Assembly (NCBI GenBank): GCA_028565635.1
Contig: JAOXYB010019726.1
Location: forward strand, 1 to 17,770
From: Phoronis ovalis
Taxonomy: Eukaryota; Phoronida; Phoronidae
Length of the DNA: 17,770 bases
Direction of reading: 5' to 3'
The translations under genes were made by a program, and so were the position numbers. Shown in pieces: positions 9,901 through 16,940 of this stretch (positions are counted from its first letter, which is position 1; each line of letters opens with the position of its first letter). Below the pieces are notes generated by a model that ran no database searches, was not told where the DNA came from, and worked only from the letters and a program-made list of their open reading frames with translations.

Positions 9901-11684
9901 CCCTAGACAAGACTTCGTGGTCATCCCTCATCCGGATGAAAAGCGGGGAGGTACATCTGTATGATTGCCTGATGATTCAGTGCCTCAAGTCTGGGGTTGT
10001 TTTTTCCGATATTAGTTATTTTGCCATTATATTAAAGCAGCAGTTGTTGGGAGCGACTGCTCTGAACATTGATTGGTTTTGTAAAATGATTTCCTTAGGT
10101 TCATTTTAAATAATTTCACAGATGCAAAGTATTTCTCAGCTGTTGCCTAGTTGAACATTATATGCCAGCCATGTTCTCTGATAAAAGTAAACACATTCAG
10201 CCAGAACTGTACATAATAACCATAAGGAATATGCAGAAGTTGGGAGGTTAAGTTACTCAGATGGAGCCATTCATAGTTTTCTTAGAAGTTTGAATCCAGT
10301 TCTTTAAATTTTAATTTCCCAATTGTAATTACAAATTAGGTAAACCAGCCATTCTTAAGATGACTGTTCTTCAATCCAAGTTCAACAGCTTTGGAAAGAT
10401 ACTGTAGTCTAATGTTATTAACAGTGGGATTAATTTCACTTGGGTGACCAGCAATAATATACACAGACCTGTCTTAACAATTCTGAACACTGCTGCAAAG
10501 GATAATCAATGATCATGGAAAGTAACAAGGTAAAAATAAGTTACCATATGGTCTTATGCAAAGACAGGAAAATTTAGATATGTTTTGTTTTGGTGTGCAT
10601 GGAGGAGAATGTTCAGTATAGCACCTCACACTTCAATTCCCATGATTGAGGTCTAGGTGTGAAGGACAGCAGTTTTAACTGGGACAGACTCAAAGAAAAG
10701 TGAAACAATGCATGTATATGTATAAAAGATTAGCAATCAATTATGATGAATTGTTATGAATTCAACAAATCTAAAAGTAATACACACTGAAAGCACATAT
10801 ACCAGCTCTAGCTTTCTACATATTCATGTTACGGCTAAGGGTCTTTCCATTTCAGCTAAATATTATATAAGTTTTTTAATTATTTGCGAATGATGTACAT
10901 AGACAGAAATAGAGGGACTTTAAATAGGTACAATGCTGCATCAGTGCAACACCTGGGCAAATCATTTCCTTGTCTCTAGTTTGAGAAATGACAAGCCTGT
11001 GAGATGACTATTGCTTCAATCAGGAAAAGATATAATCAAAACATGCAAGTAATTCACCTGAGGAATGTATCAAGAGTCTTTCTTTAATTAACCAAATTTT
11101 CAGAAATAACTACTTTTTATACTCAGGCTTGTAAATTGACATGATGCCTTCCAGTCACTAGAAATTTCAGTTCTACAAGATTACACTGCGTAATAATAAT
11201 AATAACAGACGATAGTGATTTTCTTGCATACTTACTTTAGGAAATATTTTTGTCCAGCAGCAGTTTTTGCCATTTCCCATCCAGGAGGTAGAGGTATGTC
11301 GTCAGCTATGTCATAACTTTGTGTTCTCATATGGAGCGGCGGTGGTGGCGCATGTAAAGGGGCGGCCGAAAGTGTGGCTTGAAGAGTTGCAGGCGACGAA
11401 TGAGCACGACTATGTTGTATAATGGGTAACCCACTAGGGGACATGAGTGGTAAATGTGTGGAGTCCGTACTTCCTTCGCGACTATGACCCCGATGGTCCG
11501 GTGGTACAAAAAATGATGGCGGCAGATTTCTTTTATTCATGGGAACATGGCTTACAGTATTTTCTCCTTTCTGATTCAATGAAAAGTCAAAAAGTTGCTG
11601 CATAGCGGCATCACTGCCTTCCCGAACATGAACAACTTGATTGCCATGTTTTTGAGTCTGTTCTCCTGTCCGTGTACCGGACAT
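3755..11684 (-). CDS. YAP1: YAP/Yorkie transcriptional co-activator, 5' three exons (partial)
   Basis: This is the Hippo-pathway co-activator, which shuttles between cytoplasm and nucleus and drives TEAD-dependent growth genes. The join is complement(3755..3930, 4162..4379, 11236..11684), 843 bp and 281 residues with no internal stop. All introns are GT/AG and junction phases agree. Seen in order: a TEAD-binding region at about residues 15-62 (QQLF helix, then MNKRNLPPSFF loop); four HxRxxS sites ending at S24, S72, S96 and S123; a proline run; WW1 at about 131-164 (W136, W158); polyQ; WW2 at about 187-219 (W192, W214); and a Q/K/R-rich coiled coil at about 253-281. This order matches human YAP from memory, where the four sites correspond to S61, S109, S127 and S164. 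Start: ATG at 11684 has A at -3 and opens the conserved part. The transactivation domain and C-terminal PDZ ligand are absent and probably lie left of the window. TAZ is less likely because invertebrates usually have one family member and two WW domains are present. Confidence 0.95.
4162..4379 (-). CDS. YAP1: YAP exon 2: end of WW1, polyQ linker, complete WW2
   Basis: The 218-bp exon follows acceptor TTTTTTACAG and ends at donor C|GTGAGTGC. It completes codon 150 as Asn and continues HLERITTWEDPR, the second strand pair of WW1 with W158 and P161. A linker with five glutamines (CAA run) and a VRPDLVG segment leads to WW2, which opens PFPPGWEQA (W192) and ends TTSWHDPR (W214, P217). Both WW domains keep both tryptophans, so both should bind PPxY partners such as LATS and angiomotin. 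A single exon holding half of WW1 and all of WW2 is a compact arrangement; whether it matches other invertebrate YAP genes was not checked. Confidence 0.95.
5132..5493. mobile_element. MITE with ~55-bp TIRs and TTA target duplication
   Basis: The left end begins TAGGCCGTTCAGACTA and continues TTTTTGGAACCGGTTC. The right end, reverse-complemented, begins TAGGCCATTCAGACTA and continues TTTTTGGAACTGGTTC. Both arms then share GATC(G)...TGAAT, giving an imperfect TIR of about 55 bp. TTA precedes (5129-5131) and follows (5494-5496). TAGTGTGAAC occurs at 5201, 5302 and 5418. It is nearly the complement of the TIR word GTTCAGACTA, so these are subterminal repeats typical of transposase binding. A 3-bp TWA duplication and the ends fit the PIF/Harbinger superfamily, which is inference. 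There is no coding capacity. The interior also holds a short TA run. Confidence 0.87.
5313..5335. promoter_or_regulatory. Perfect 16-bp palindrome overlapping a TGACGTCA (CRE) site
   Basis: ATCAATCCGGATTGAT (5313-5328) is a perfect palindrome. Its last base starts TGACGTCA (5328-5335), the consensus cAMP-response element bound by CREB/ATF proteins. It lies near the middle of the MITE in YAP intron 1, so any binding activity would have come in with the element. Function is untested. Confidence 0.4.
5814..6247. repeat. Diverged long inverted repeat (~150-160 bp arms, ~120 bp spacer)
   Basis: The left arm is 5814-5977. The reverse complement of 6098-6247 aligns to it along its whole length with gaps. 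Shared words in the same order are GTCCTAAT, CAATATCTG, CTAGTCAAAAT, GAAAATTTTCATACA (15 bp exact) and TTATCAAGTGAA. The arms are clearly diverged, so the duplication is old. It could be two head-to-head copies of one repeat, or the long TIRs of a foldback element. I could not settle terminal duplications. Confidence 0.75.
7342..7374. repeat. Small inverted repeat, 9-bp arms
   Basis: ATCAGCTGG (7342-7350) and CCAGCTGAT (7366-7374) are exact reverse complements over a 15-nt loop. Each arm contains CAGCTG, an E-box. No further structure was seen around it. Confidence 0.45.
8586..8611. repeat. Perfect hairpin, 11-bp arms, 4-nt loop
   Basis: AAAGGATGCAT (8586-8596) and ATGCATCCTTT (8601-8611) are exact reverse complements separated by TTAT. 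It could form a stem in intron RNA or a small cruciform. No function is inferred. Confidence 0.7.
9898..10010. mobile_element. Possible SINE/non-LTR retroposon tail fragment
   Basis: This is a GC-richer island in AT-rich intron. It contains CTAGACAAGACTTCGTGGTC, a TCATCCGGATGA palindrome, then AAAAGCGGGG and a TGCCTGATGATTCAGTGCC segment. The CATCCGGATGA...AAGCGGGG core resembles, by recollection only, the 3' ends of invertebrate SINE or CR1-type repeats. No tRNA-like A or B box, poly-A tail or target duplication was found, so it is at best a fragment. An unrelated conserved non-coding element is an alternative. Confidence 0.3.
11236..11684 (-). CDS. YAP1: YAP exon 1: TEAD-binding region, LATS sites, first half of WW1
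   Basis: The 449-bp coding part runs from the ATG to a strong donor, CTAAA|GTAAGT, and ends after two bases of codon 150. Reading on unspliced gives a TAA at once, which supports the donor. Residues 15-62 resemble the TEAD-interface Omega-loop segment, keeping M49, R52, L54, S57, F58 and F59. HSRAHS (91-96) followed by SPAT is the classic LATS/14-3-3 site. HVREGS, HSREGS and HMRTQS are further LATS-type matches. PLPPGWEMAK opens WW1 at residue 131. The 5'UTR and transcription start cannot be placed from the sequence. Confidence 0.95.
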
Positions 11685-12103
11685 TTTGATGTTTACTTAT
11701 TTCTGAATACTTGCCACTGTTAAGTTATCCGAATATTTCTCTTCTTACACTCACTTATTGAAAATATTCCTCGAAAATTCCTGGGGACTTCGTCCTGAGA
11801 ACACACGAAAAGTTTCGAAGTTGGCTTGGATTTACTTTAGACTGTTTGCTCGCTTCCTCCTGGGTTTATTCATTCGCAGCGAGTTCGGGTCAAACTACAA
11901 ACTTCCTCTATTGTGTTTTAGTTTTGTATTTTATGAATCGAAATGTAACTGCTCTTTAGCTATTACACTCTAAAATGTTTTGTTTTAATGAACAAGGTCT
12001 AGTAATACAAGAGGGACGGGGTAATATTTTCGCGTATAAATCTAAGGTCAAGAACTACATGCAAAATGTCCTGCACTCCTATTCGCTGGGGGTCTTACCC
12101 AAA

Positions 12104-12144
12104 TGACGTCAGCTTATCCTATTGAATTTGGAGGCGTTACGTCA
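12104..12144. promoter_or_regulatory. Two CRE/ATF-type sites upstream of YAP
   Basis: TGACGTCA at 12104-12111 is a perfect palindromic cAMP-response element. TTACGTCA at 12137-12144 is a common one-base variant. They are 26 bp apart and about 420-460 bp upstream of the YAP start codon. CREB/ATF regulation of this promoter is inference from the motif only. Confidence 0.4.
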
Positions 12145-13044
12145 CCAAGGTGATTTATGTTCTAAACGGGATTCCATCTGACTCATTGGAATAAAATTTT
12201 AACATCGCTCAACAGGTATTCAAATATAGTGGAAAATGTAAGGAATGTGTGTAGTAGGTGTATCAATTAAAGTCTTGAAGGTTCTGTTAAGTCTTAAAAA
12301 ATCACTAATCCCGAGGCTATCACAGAGATAAAAATAAATTTAAAAATGTAAATTATGCGAAGGATATTTATGTATAGCTTAGGTATTACTTAAATTAGAT
12401 TTCTTGTCTATTTCTGGCGGGATCTCGGGATAGTCAGAAATTCGCTCTGCAATAACTACTTTAGGCCGTTTTCACGTCTGCGCAGGAAGCCAACTTCTTT
12501 GTTGAAAAACATTTATACTCGTATATCGATAGCAACATGATAAAAATATGAGAAAAGCTGTGCGTACTGCGGTATGTATACTTTCAATTTTTAACAATTT
12601 TATACCTGGGGTTGTATTGATAGAAGCCTGCAGTCTACTACAACTTTTCAGGTTTGTGTGAGTCTAACAGAGTAAGTATTACATGTTTTTAAAAAAATAT
12701 AATTTCGTAGAATCTCTTCAGCGAAATCTATTAGAAAATACAAAGTGAAAATGTTTCTTTTATTTTGCTAAGAAGAGTCTTTTAACAACTCACAGATAAA
12801 GAAAAGGGGGAAGAAAGAGAGCCGGTCAGAGAGGAAGCAGGAATTCAAAAAAATACGTGATTGTAGCGTCACCTTACGTGCGTTTTTACTATGTGTGATT
12901 CAGTTCATTCACTAGGGAAGATTGTAACGGGCGATGTTTGTTAACAGTGTGAGTTCAAATAAAGTAAAGAAAAATATAAGAAACAGAAAAGTAATGTACG
13001 TGTATCCACAAAGCATTCATCTTTTTCATTTCAATAATTTACAT

Positions 13045-13050
13045 TTTATT
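13045..13050 (-). terminator. Candidate polyadenylation signal for ovoA (AATAAA)
   Basis: The plus strand reads TTTATT, which is AATAAA on the gene strand, about 200 bp past the ovoA stop. Such hexamers are frequent in AT-rich DNA, so position and strand are the only support. Confidence 0.4.
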
Positions 13051-13253
13051 CTGTTCTTTGAACGTCTGAACAATTTCGAAATATATGGTAAACATAGTTT
13101 GGGTCATAAAGAATAACTAAAATTCTTTGTTAATTTCGTGTTTGTCACTTTAATAAAACATAAAAAAGAAGATATCAGTTAAATTCTGTATTACTTAAAG
13201 TGTAGTTATGTTCGGAACTGTACTAAACGTAATGCCTGTGAGTATATTGTCTG

Positions 13254-13439
13254 TTATCTTCTTTTCCAAACTGTAGCTTGAGAGATACCAAATTCGTATT
13301 GCCGAGCTGTCTCTCGTATTATGTAAACCATCTCTTGTTTGTCAATTAGATCAAAAGAAACAAGCAACATTTCCTGTAAGGTGACAGAAGTTAGTATGGC
13401 GTTCCCATCATTATCATAATAGCCTCCCAACCACTTTTT
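13254..13439 (-). CDS. ovoA: ovoA last exon with stop
   Basis: The acceptor is TTTCGTGTTTTTCAG|AAAAAGTGG; the exon runs 61 codons to TAA at 13254-13256. [15 protein letters not shown] continues the SPYTW...TP block of the previous exon exactly as in the family, and [20 protein letters not shown] is the usual C-terminal helix and end. An ATG upstream in the same frame is intronic and not a start. Confidence 0.9.
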   Translation of the reverse strand, partial: KKWLGGYYDNDGNAILTSVTLQEMLLVSFDLIDKQEMVYIIRETARQYEFGISQATVWKRR

Positions 13440-16154
13440 CTGAAAAACACGAAACCAATCATAATCGTTGTCCAAGACTCTTGTCATTTTTTTGTTTTGT
13501 TAAAATGCGTTATATCGTACTTTCTCAATTGGCGTCCCTAAAAAAATATTGAAAGATTGAGTTTATGCTTTTTTTCTAGATCCGTGTACTTCAACGAGGT
13601 GTAAACTGCAATTTTTATAAGATTTGCCGTCTGTGGTAGAGACTTAAGGGACTATATTGAAGGATTGGAATTATACTGAAGGAATCGGAAATAATCTGTC
13701 ATTTCTTAAATGTAGGTGCCCAAAAATTGCGCACATTCACTTTTATCCAGATTATATAAAAAAGAAGAATTTATAAATACAATATTCTGATACAGAAACA
13801 CTCTTTATTTCGTTGCTGCTTTGCTATAACCGTGTTTATCCACTCTATGCCCATGCATACAATATGTATGTATAAAAAAAGACTGTGATATACCCGTGTC
13901 AAAAAATTCGTGTACCATCAGAAATCTGGCATTGAAGAAGCAAGCTATTCAATCTTTTATTTGAAAACTTTCCATGTTTAGAAGTGTTTGTACATACCCT
14001 CGGTGTAAACTCTTGAAGCCAAGTATATGGTGATGCGAGCACTACTATTCCTCCTTTAGCTACTAAATTTGGTAAGCTGCCTAAAAACGTGAATGGATCG
14101 CAAAGGCGGTCAATTAAATTGCAGGCCAGTACGCAATCAAACTGTCCTAAATCAGATGGAAGATTACAAGCGTCTCCTTGTTGAAAGCGTGCCCTCTCTC
14201 TTGCCTACATAGGGAAAACAGAAACTGAACACGTCCAGAGAACTTTCTGGCTTTTAATAGCATGAGGACATGAAAAAAAACACCAATACATTTTACTACA
14301 TACGTTTATGATTATGCCTGAATTGCTTGCAGATTTAAAACTGATTTAGAACTGTTTTTCTCTTGAACTGAAAAGTCTGTACTGTAGTAAACATATTTTT
14401 ACACAAGTCATGTTTTATTTTTAGTATCTAAAAACATGAATGTACTACTAGGCAACCTGGAAGAAGTGACCACAAGAGCTAGGGTATCCGTTTTGGTAAA
14501 ACTTCCCAAGATTTTAGGAAATTGCAAATATCAACAATTTCATCATCATCATGTAGTCTTATTGTTGCACTTCGCATCATCTCCGAGGAAACACAGCAAG
14601 TAAAAAGTAAACACGCAATGAATTTTGTAATACAAAACTTATTAGTTTTATTCTGATGTCTCATTTTATCATTACTTTCAACAACCCGTTATATAATAAA
14701 TAACAAGAACACAACGGACGCACTAGAATTAAGTTACACAAACCGTATTACTGTCCACTGTGGCAGTTGCCTCTGTAACTATATCACCTTCTTCGCACAA
14801 TGAATATGTGAGAATTCCATCTTTTTTAAGGCTGTAAAAATTTTACATTTTTCACAAATAATAATATTCTTATTATATGTTACTAACCTAACCAATCAGT
14901 GATAGTGTACATATATAAGGTGTACGTATATTATTAAACTAATTACCAATCTGTCGAGCATGCATCGCAATATAGGAACATATCTCAGGCTTTGAGTGCA
15001 ATGTCTTGCTAGATACGTCGTGAAGACACAGATATGAAGGAAGTTTTTTCTGCAGTTTACTTACGTATTGCATGTACTTATAAATGTTTGGCTGTAATCA
15101 ACACCAATGACTTTGTCAAATTCGAGGGCCAATTCAAAGGTTGATCTACCTACACCACAACCGAGATCCAATGCCCTCCTAGACATTTTAGGCTAAAAAA
15201 ATAATAGAGCGAACTCTATACTTCATTAGGTTGACTAGTTAAAAGTATAAGTCTGTAAGAACCTGCATATGACTTCAAAGTAATTGCATTGCTCGAACTT
15301 TTGTATTTTTTCAGTATGCATAAATAGCAGACAAAACAATGAGGAAATACATATTTTTGAAAAAATATACCGTAGAAAGTTTAAGCTGATCTGCATGATC
15401 CCCGATAGACGAGTATATTTCTAATGACACTACTAAATCCTCATTATGAAAGGATACACAATTACTATACATCTGTCGGTTACGTTTACTTTTTAACAAA
15501 GCGGGAAGAAAACTTGAGCTGAGCTATAAAGAGCGATTATGAAGTTATGATTTAAATTGCAAATATAGTTTATTTCAATATGCATTTTTGCAAAAAAAAA
15601 AATATAAAACTATATAGTCGATTTAGATAGTCAAGTCACCGTTGTTTACCTTGTTCTGGCACATATAATTCGCAGATTGCATCTTCTTCTCCACCCCTTT
15701 TATTTCACGTATTTACAAAATTTGACTATTTTAAAAATGCATTACGAAAAGTGTTCACAACGTTACTGGATTACCAGCTGGGTTATAGCTAGGATATATA
15801 TAATACTCTAAGAGTTTTATATATCCTAGGTTATAGATATCATGGACATTCTTGAGTTAAAGAGGAAAATGTTCATACTTTTTTATATGCGGAAGAAAGT
15901 TTATAATATCTAATTCAGAAAATAATAAAGAAATACCTGATTAACGAAATGCTTTATGCAGACATCAGCGCATCTTTTAGGAAAATCCAAAAATTCCGCA
16001 GTTCCTACAGCCAACGGATACTGAACTTCATCTGCTTTACCATAATGAAAAAACAGATATTCATTCAATACTTTGTCGGTTTCGTACTTGCTGGAGAGCA
16101 TCTTGAAAACTGGACGATGGATGGCTGTTAGACAATCACTTTCTTTTATATACC
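13254..16154 (-). CDS. ovoA: Ovothiol biosynthesis protein, C-terminal N-methyltransferase module (5 exons, 5'-partial)
   Basis: The join is complement(13254..13439, 13998..14204, 14744..14831, 15065..15192, 15937..16154), 827 bp and about 274 residues. All junctions are GT/AG and phases agree. The module is a class I SAM-dependent methyltransferase. In the OvoA family it methylates the imidazole of 5-thiohistidine (4-mercaptohistidine) to give ovothiol A, a redox-active thiol. Diagnostic blocks in order are [25 protein letters not shown], motif [53 protein letters not shown] with KKWLGGYYD, and a C-terminal [10 protein letters not shown]...SQATVWKRR then TAA. The order and spacing match the ovoA C-terminal methyltransferase family as I recall it. 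The first exon begins mid-codon, so more exons lie upstream. A stand-alone methyltransferase of the same family is the alternative to a fused OvoA. Confidence 0.88.
13998..14204 (-). CDS. ovoA: ovoA exon with QGDACNLP and [11 protein letters not shown]
   Basis: This 207-bp exon (69 codons, phase 0 at both ends) lies between acceptor CCCTATGTAG and donor [32 protein letters not shown] is the motif II/III region of the methyltransferase. [20 protein letters not shown] is the post-motif strand leading to the substrate-side loop. Confidence 0.9.
14744..14831 (-). CDS. ovoA: ovoA small exon (EEGDIVTEA)
   Basis: This 88-bp exon lies between acceptor TTTTTACAG and donor ACG|GTTTGTGT. The donor is weak but the only GT that keeps the frame. 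The first C completes the Thr codon from the previous exon. [20 protein letters not shown] matches the charged loop between SAM motifs I and II that is specific to this methyltransferase family. Confidence 0.82.
15065..15192 (-). CDS. ovoA: ovoA exon with SAM-binding motif I
   Basis: The acceptor is ATTATTTTTTTAG|CCTAAAATG and the donor AATAC|GTAAGT; 128 bp, entering phase 0 and leaving phase 2. It encodes the glycine-rich SAM loop [10 protein letters not shown] and the acidic strand end VIGVDYSQ. An AG ten bases further in would drop codons and break phase, so the upstream acceptor is preferred. Confidence 0.88.
15781..15836. repeat. ~40-bp hairpin flanked by GGTTATAG direct repeats
   Basis: GGTTATAG at 15781-15788 is repeated exactly at 15829-15836. 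Between them CTAGGATATATATAA...ACTCT pairs with AAGAGT...TTATATATCCTA as a near-perfect stem of about 18-20 bp. This looks like a minimal palindromic insertion with an 8-bp target duplication, or the remains of one. It sits in the ovoA intron before the SAM-motif exon. Confidence 0.55.
15937..16154 (-). CDS. ovoA: ovoA exon with [16 protein letters not shown] block
   Basis: It starts after acceptor GTGGTTTACAG and ends at CAG|GTATTT, 218 bp, entering with two bases of a split codon and leaving in phase 0. The YETD...NEYLFFHYG block and LDFPKRCAD precede the SAM-binding fold in this family. The frame stays open a few codons further upstream without an ATG, which supports an internal exon rather than a first exon. 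The exact 5' boundary is less certain than the donor. Confidence 0.85.
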
Positions 16155-16440
16155 CTGTAAACCACAAGGTTCGATGATAATGATGAAATATCCGTGAAAC
16201 ACTGGTTGTTGAATTTGGTCACGGTAAATCATGCGCCGGGCTCATGTACCACAAAATCACGCAAAATCCGAATGGACAATATGTATGGGTTCAGCGACAC
16301 GCATCAAACCTTTATACATCTATTTAATTTCGAAATGTAATGATGAGGAAGTAAATATTTTTTTTCGTTTTGGACCCAGCTGAATGTATTCAGGCCGTCG
16401 AGTTTTATGATTGTGATAATCAGTTGGGCAATTTAGGAAG

Positions 16441-16448
16441 GTGCGAAA
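16441..16448. repeat. Target-site duplication, left flank of TIR copy B
   Basis: GTGCGAAA is repeated exactly at 16941-16948. A preceding G on both sides allows a 9-bp reading. Confidence 0.8.
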
Positions 16449-16940
16449 CCCGGAGGGCTCACTTAAAAAAAAGTCGGGTACGCATACTTGTCCGAAAAAA
16501 CGGGGGTAAGGGGTACCTTTTTCGCCGTTCGACGCGGTTCCCGGGAACCCCGTTTAGGAGTCGATTTTGGCGGAAAACCACATTTAGGGGTATGTTTTTG
16601 GCAAATGTAACTTCCCGTTTAGGGGTTGGTTTTTTACGTACGCCTCCCGTTTAGGGGTCCTTTTTTCAGTGGGAACAGCGAGCATTACCTTTTGGCGACC
16701 ACTTTGTATTTTTTTTAAACTTTAGTGTATTATTTTGTTTTGACAACATTTTTTTTGTCGATTCCGTTTTTTTTTTTGTTAATATTTCAGAGAAAACTTC
16801 CCGTTTGGAGGTACCTTTTTCAGCAAAATACCCCGGTTAGGGGTGGTATTTTGATCCTCCACTTCCCGTTTAGGGGCTTATTTTGCACCCTACGGACGAG
16901 CATATGGGTACCCGACTTTTTTTCAAGTGAGCCCCCGGGG
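16449..16940. mobile_element. TIR element with tandem-repeat core, copy B (CCCGG ends)
   Basis: The left end reads CCCGGAGGGCTCACTT, then an A-run and AGTCGGGTACGCATACTTGT. The right end, reverse-complemented, reads CCCGGGGGCTCACTTG, then an A-run and AGTCGGGTACCCATATGCTC. The TIR is about 46 bp with few mismatches. GTGCGAAA flanks both sides (16441-16448, 16941-16948); with an adjoining G it may be 9 bp. The core has about eight degenerate ~31-36 bp units around CCCGTTTAGGGGT followed by a T-run, split by a T-rich spacer at about 16690-16790. The unit reverse-complements to an A-run plus ACCCCTAAACGGG, close to the copy A unit. There is no transposase. Confidence 0.88.

Larger units (their letters stand above)
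4380..11235. other. YAP intron 1 (6.86 kb)
   Basis: It runs from the GTAAGT donor next to 11236 to the TTTTTTACAG acceptor next to 4379. No exon of another gene could be supported on either strand. The longest open frames (about 60-100 codons) are AT-rich and resemble nothing. It holds a MITE at 5132-5493, a diverged inverted duplication at 5814-6247, a perfect hairpin at 8586-8611, a possible retroposon tail near 9898-10010, and short simple repeats such as the TAA run near 11191. A long first intron between the TEAD-binding exon and the WW exon is a plausible place for enhancers, but none can be identified from sequence alone. Confidence 0.85.
11685..13253. other. Intergenic region between ovoA stop and YAP start
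   Basis: About 1.57 kb separates the two minus-strand genes. It must contain the ovoA 3' end, the YAP promoter and the YAP 5'UTR. The sequence within about 500 bp of the YAP ATG is richer in CG dinucleotides than the introns. Two CRE-type sites lie at 12104-12144. No TATA box could be placed convincingly on the minus strand. No coding exon was supported on either strand; the short plus-strand open frames near 11758 and 12934 have no recognisable content. Confidence 0.6.
13440..15936. other. Four ovoA introns (558, 539, 233 and 744 bp)
   Basis: The introns are 13440-13997, 14205-14743, 14832-15064 and 15193-15936. All are AT-rich with GT/AG ends on the minus strand. Open frames inside them near 14479 and 15311 are cut by splice sites and resemble no protein. 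The only structured item is the hairpin near 15781-15836. Confidence 0.8.

Noticed and set aside
12035-12040. TATAAA on the plus strand upstream of YAP
   Set aside because: It is on the wrong strand for YAP, and no plus-strand gene follows. Such words are common in AT-rich DNA.
12308-12431. ATCCCGAG and CTCGGGAT inverted pair 108 bp apart
   Set aside because: It is only 8 bp, with no extension of the arms and no flanking duplication.
12458-12475. TTTAGGCCGTTTTCAC as the left end of a second MITE like 5132-5493
   Set aside because: No matching right end or subterminal TAGTGTGAAC repeats were found within about 600 bp.
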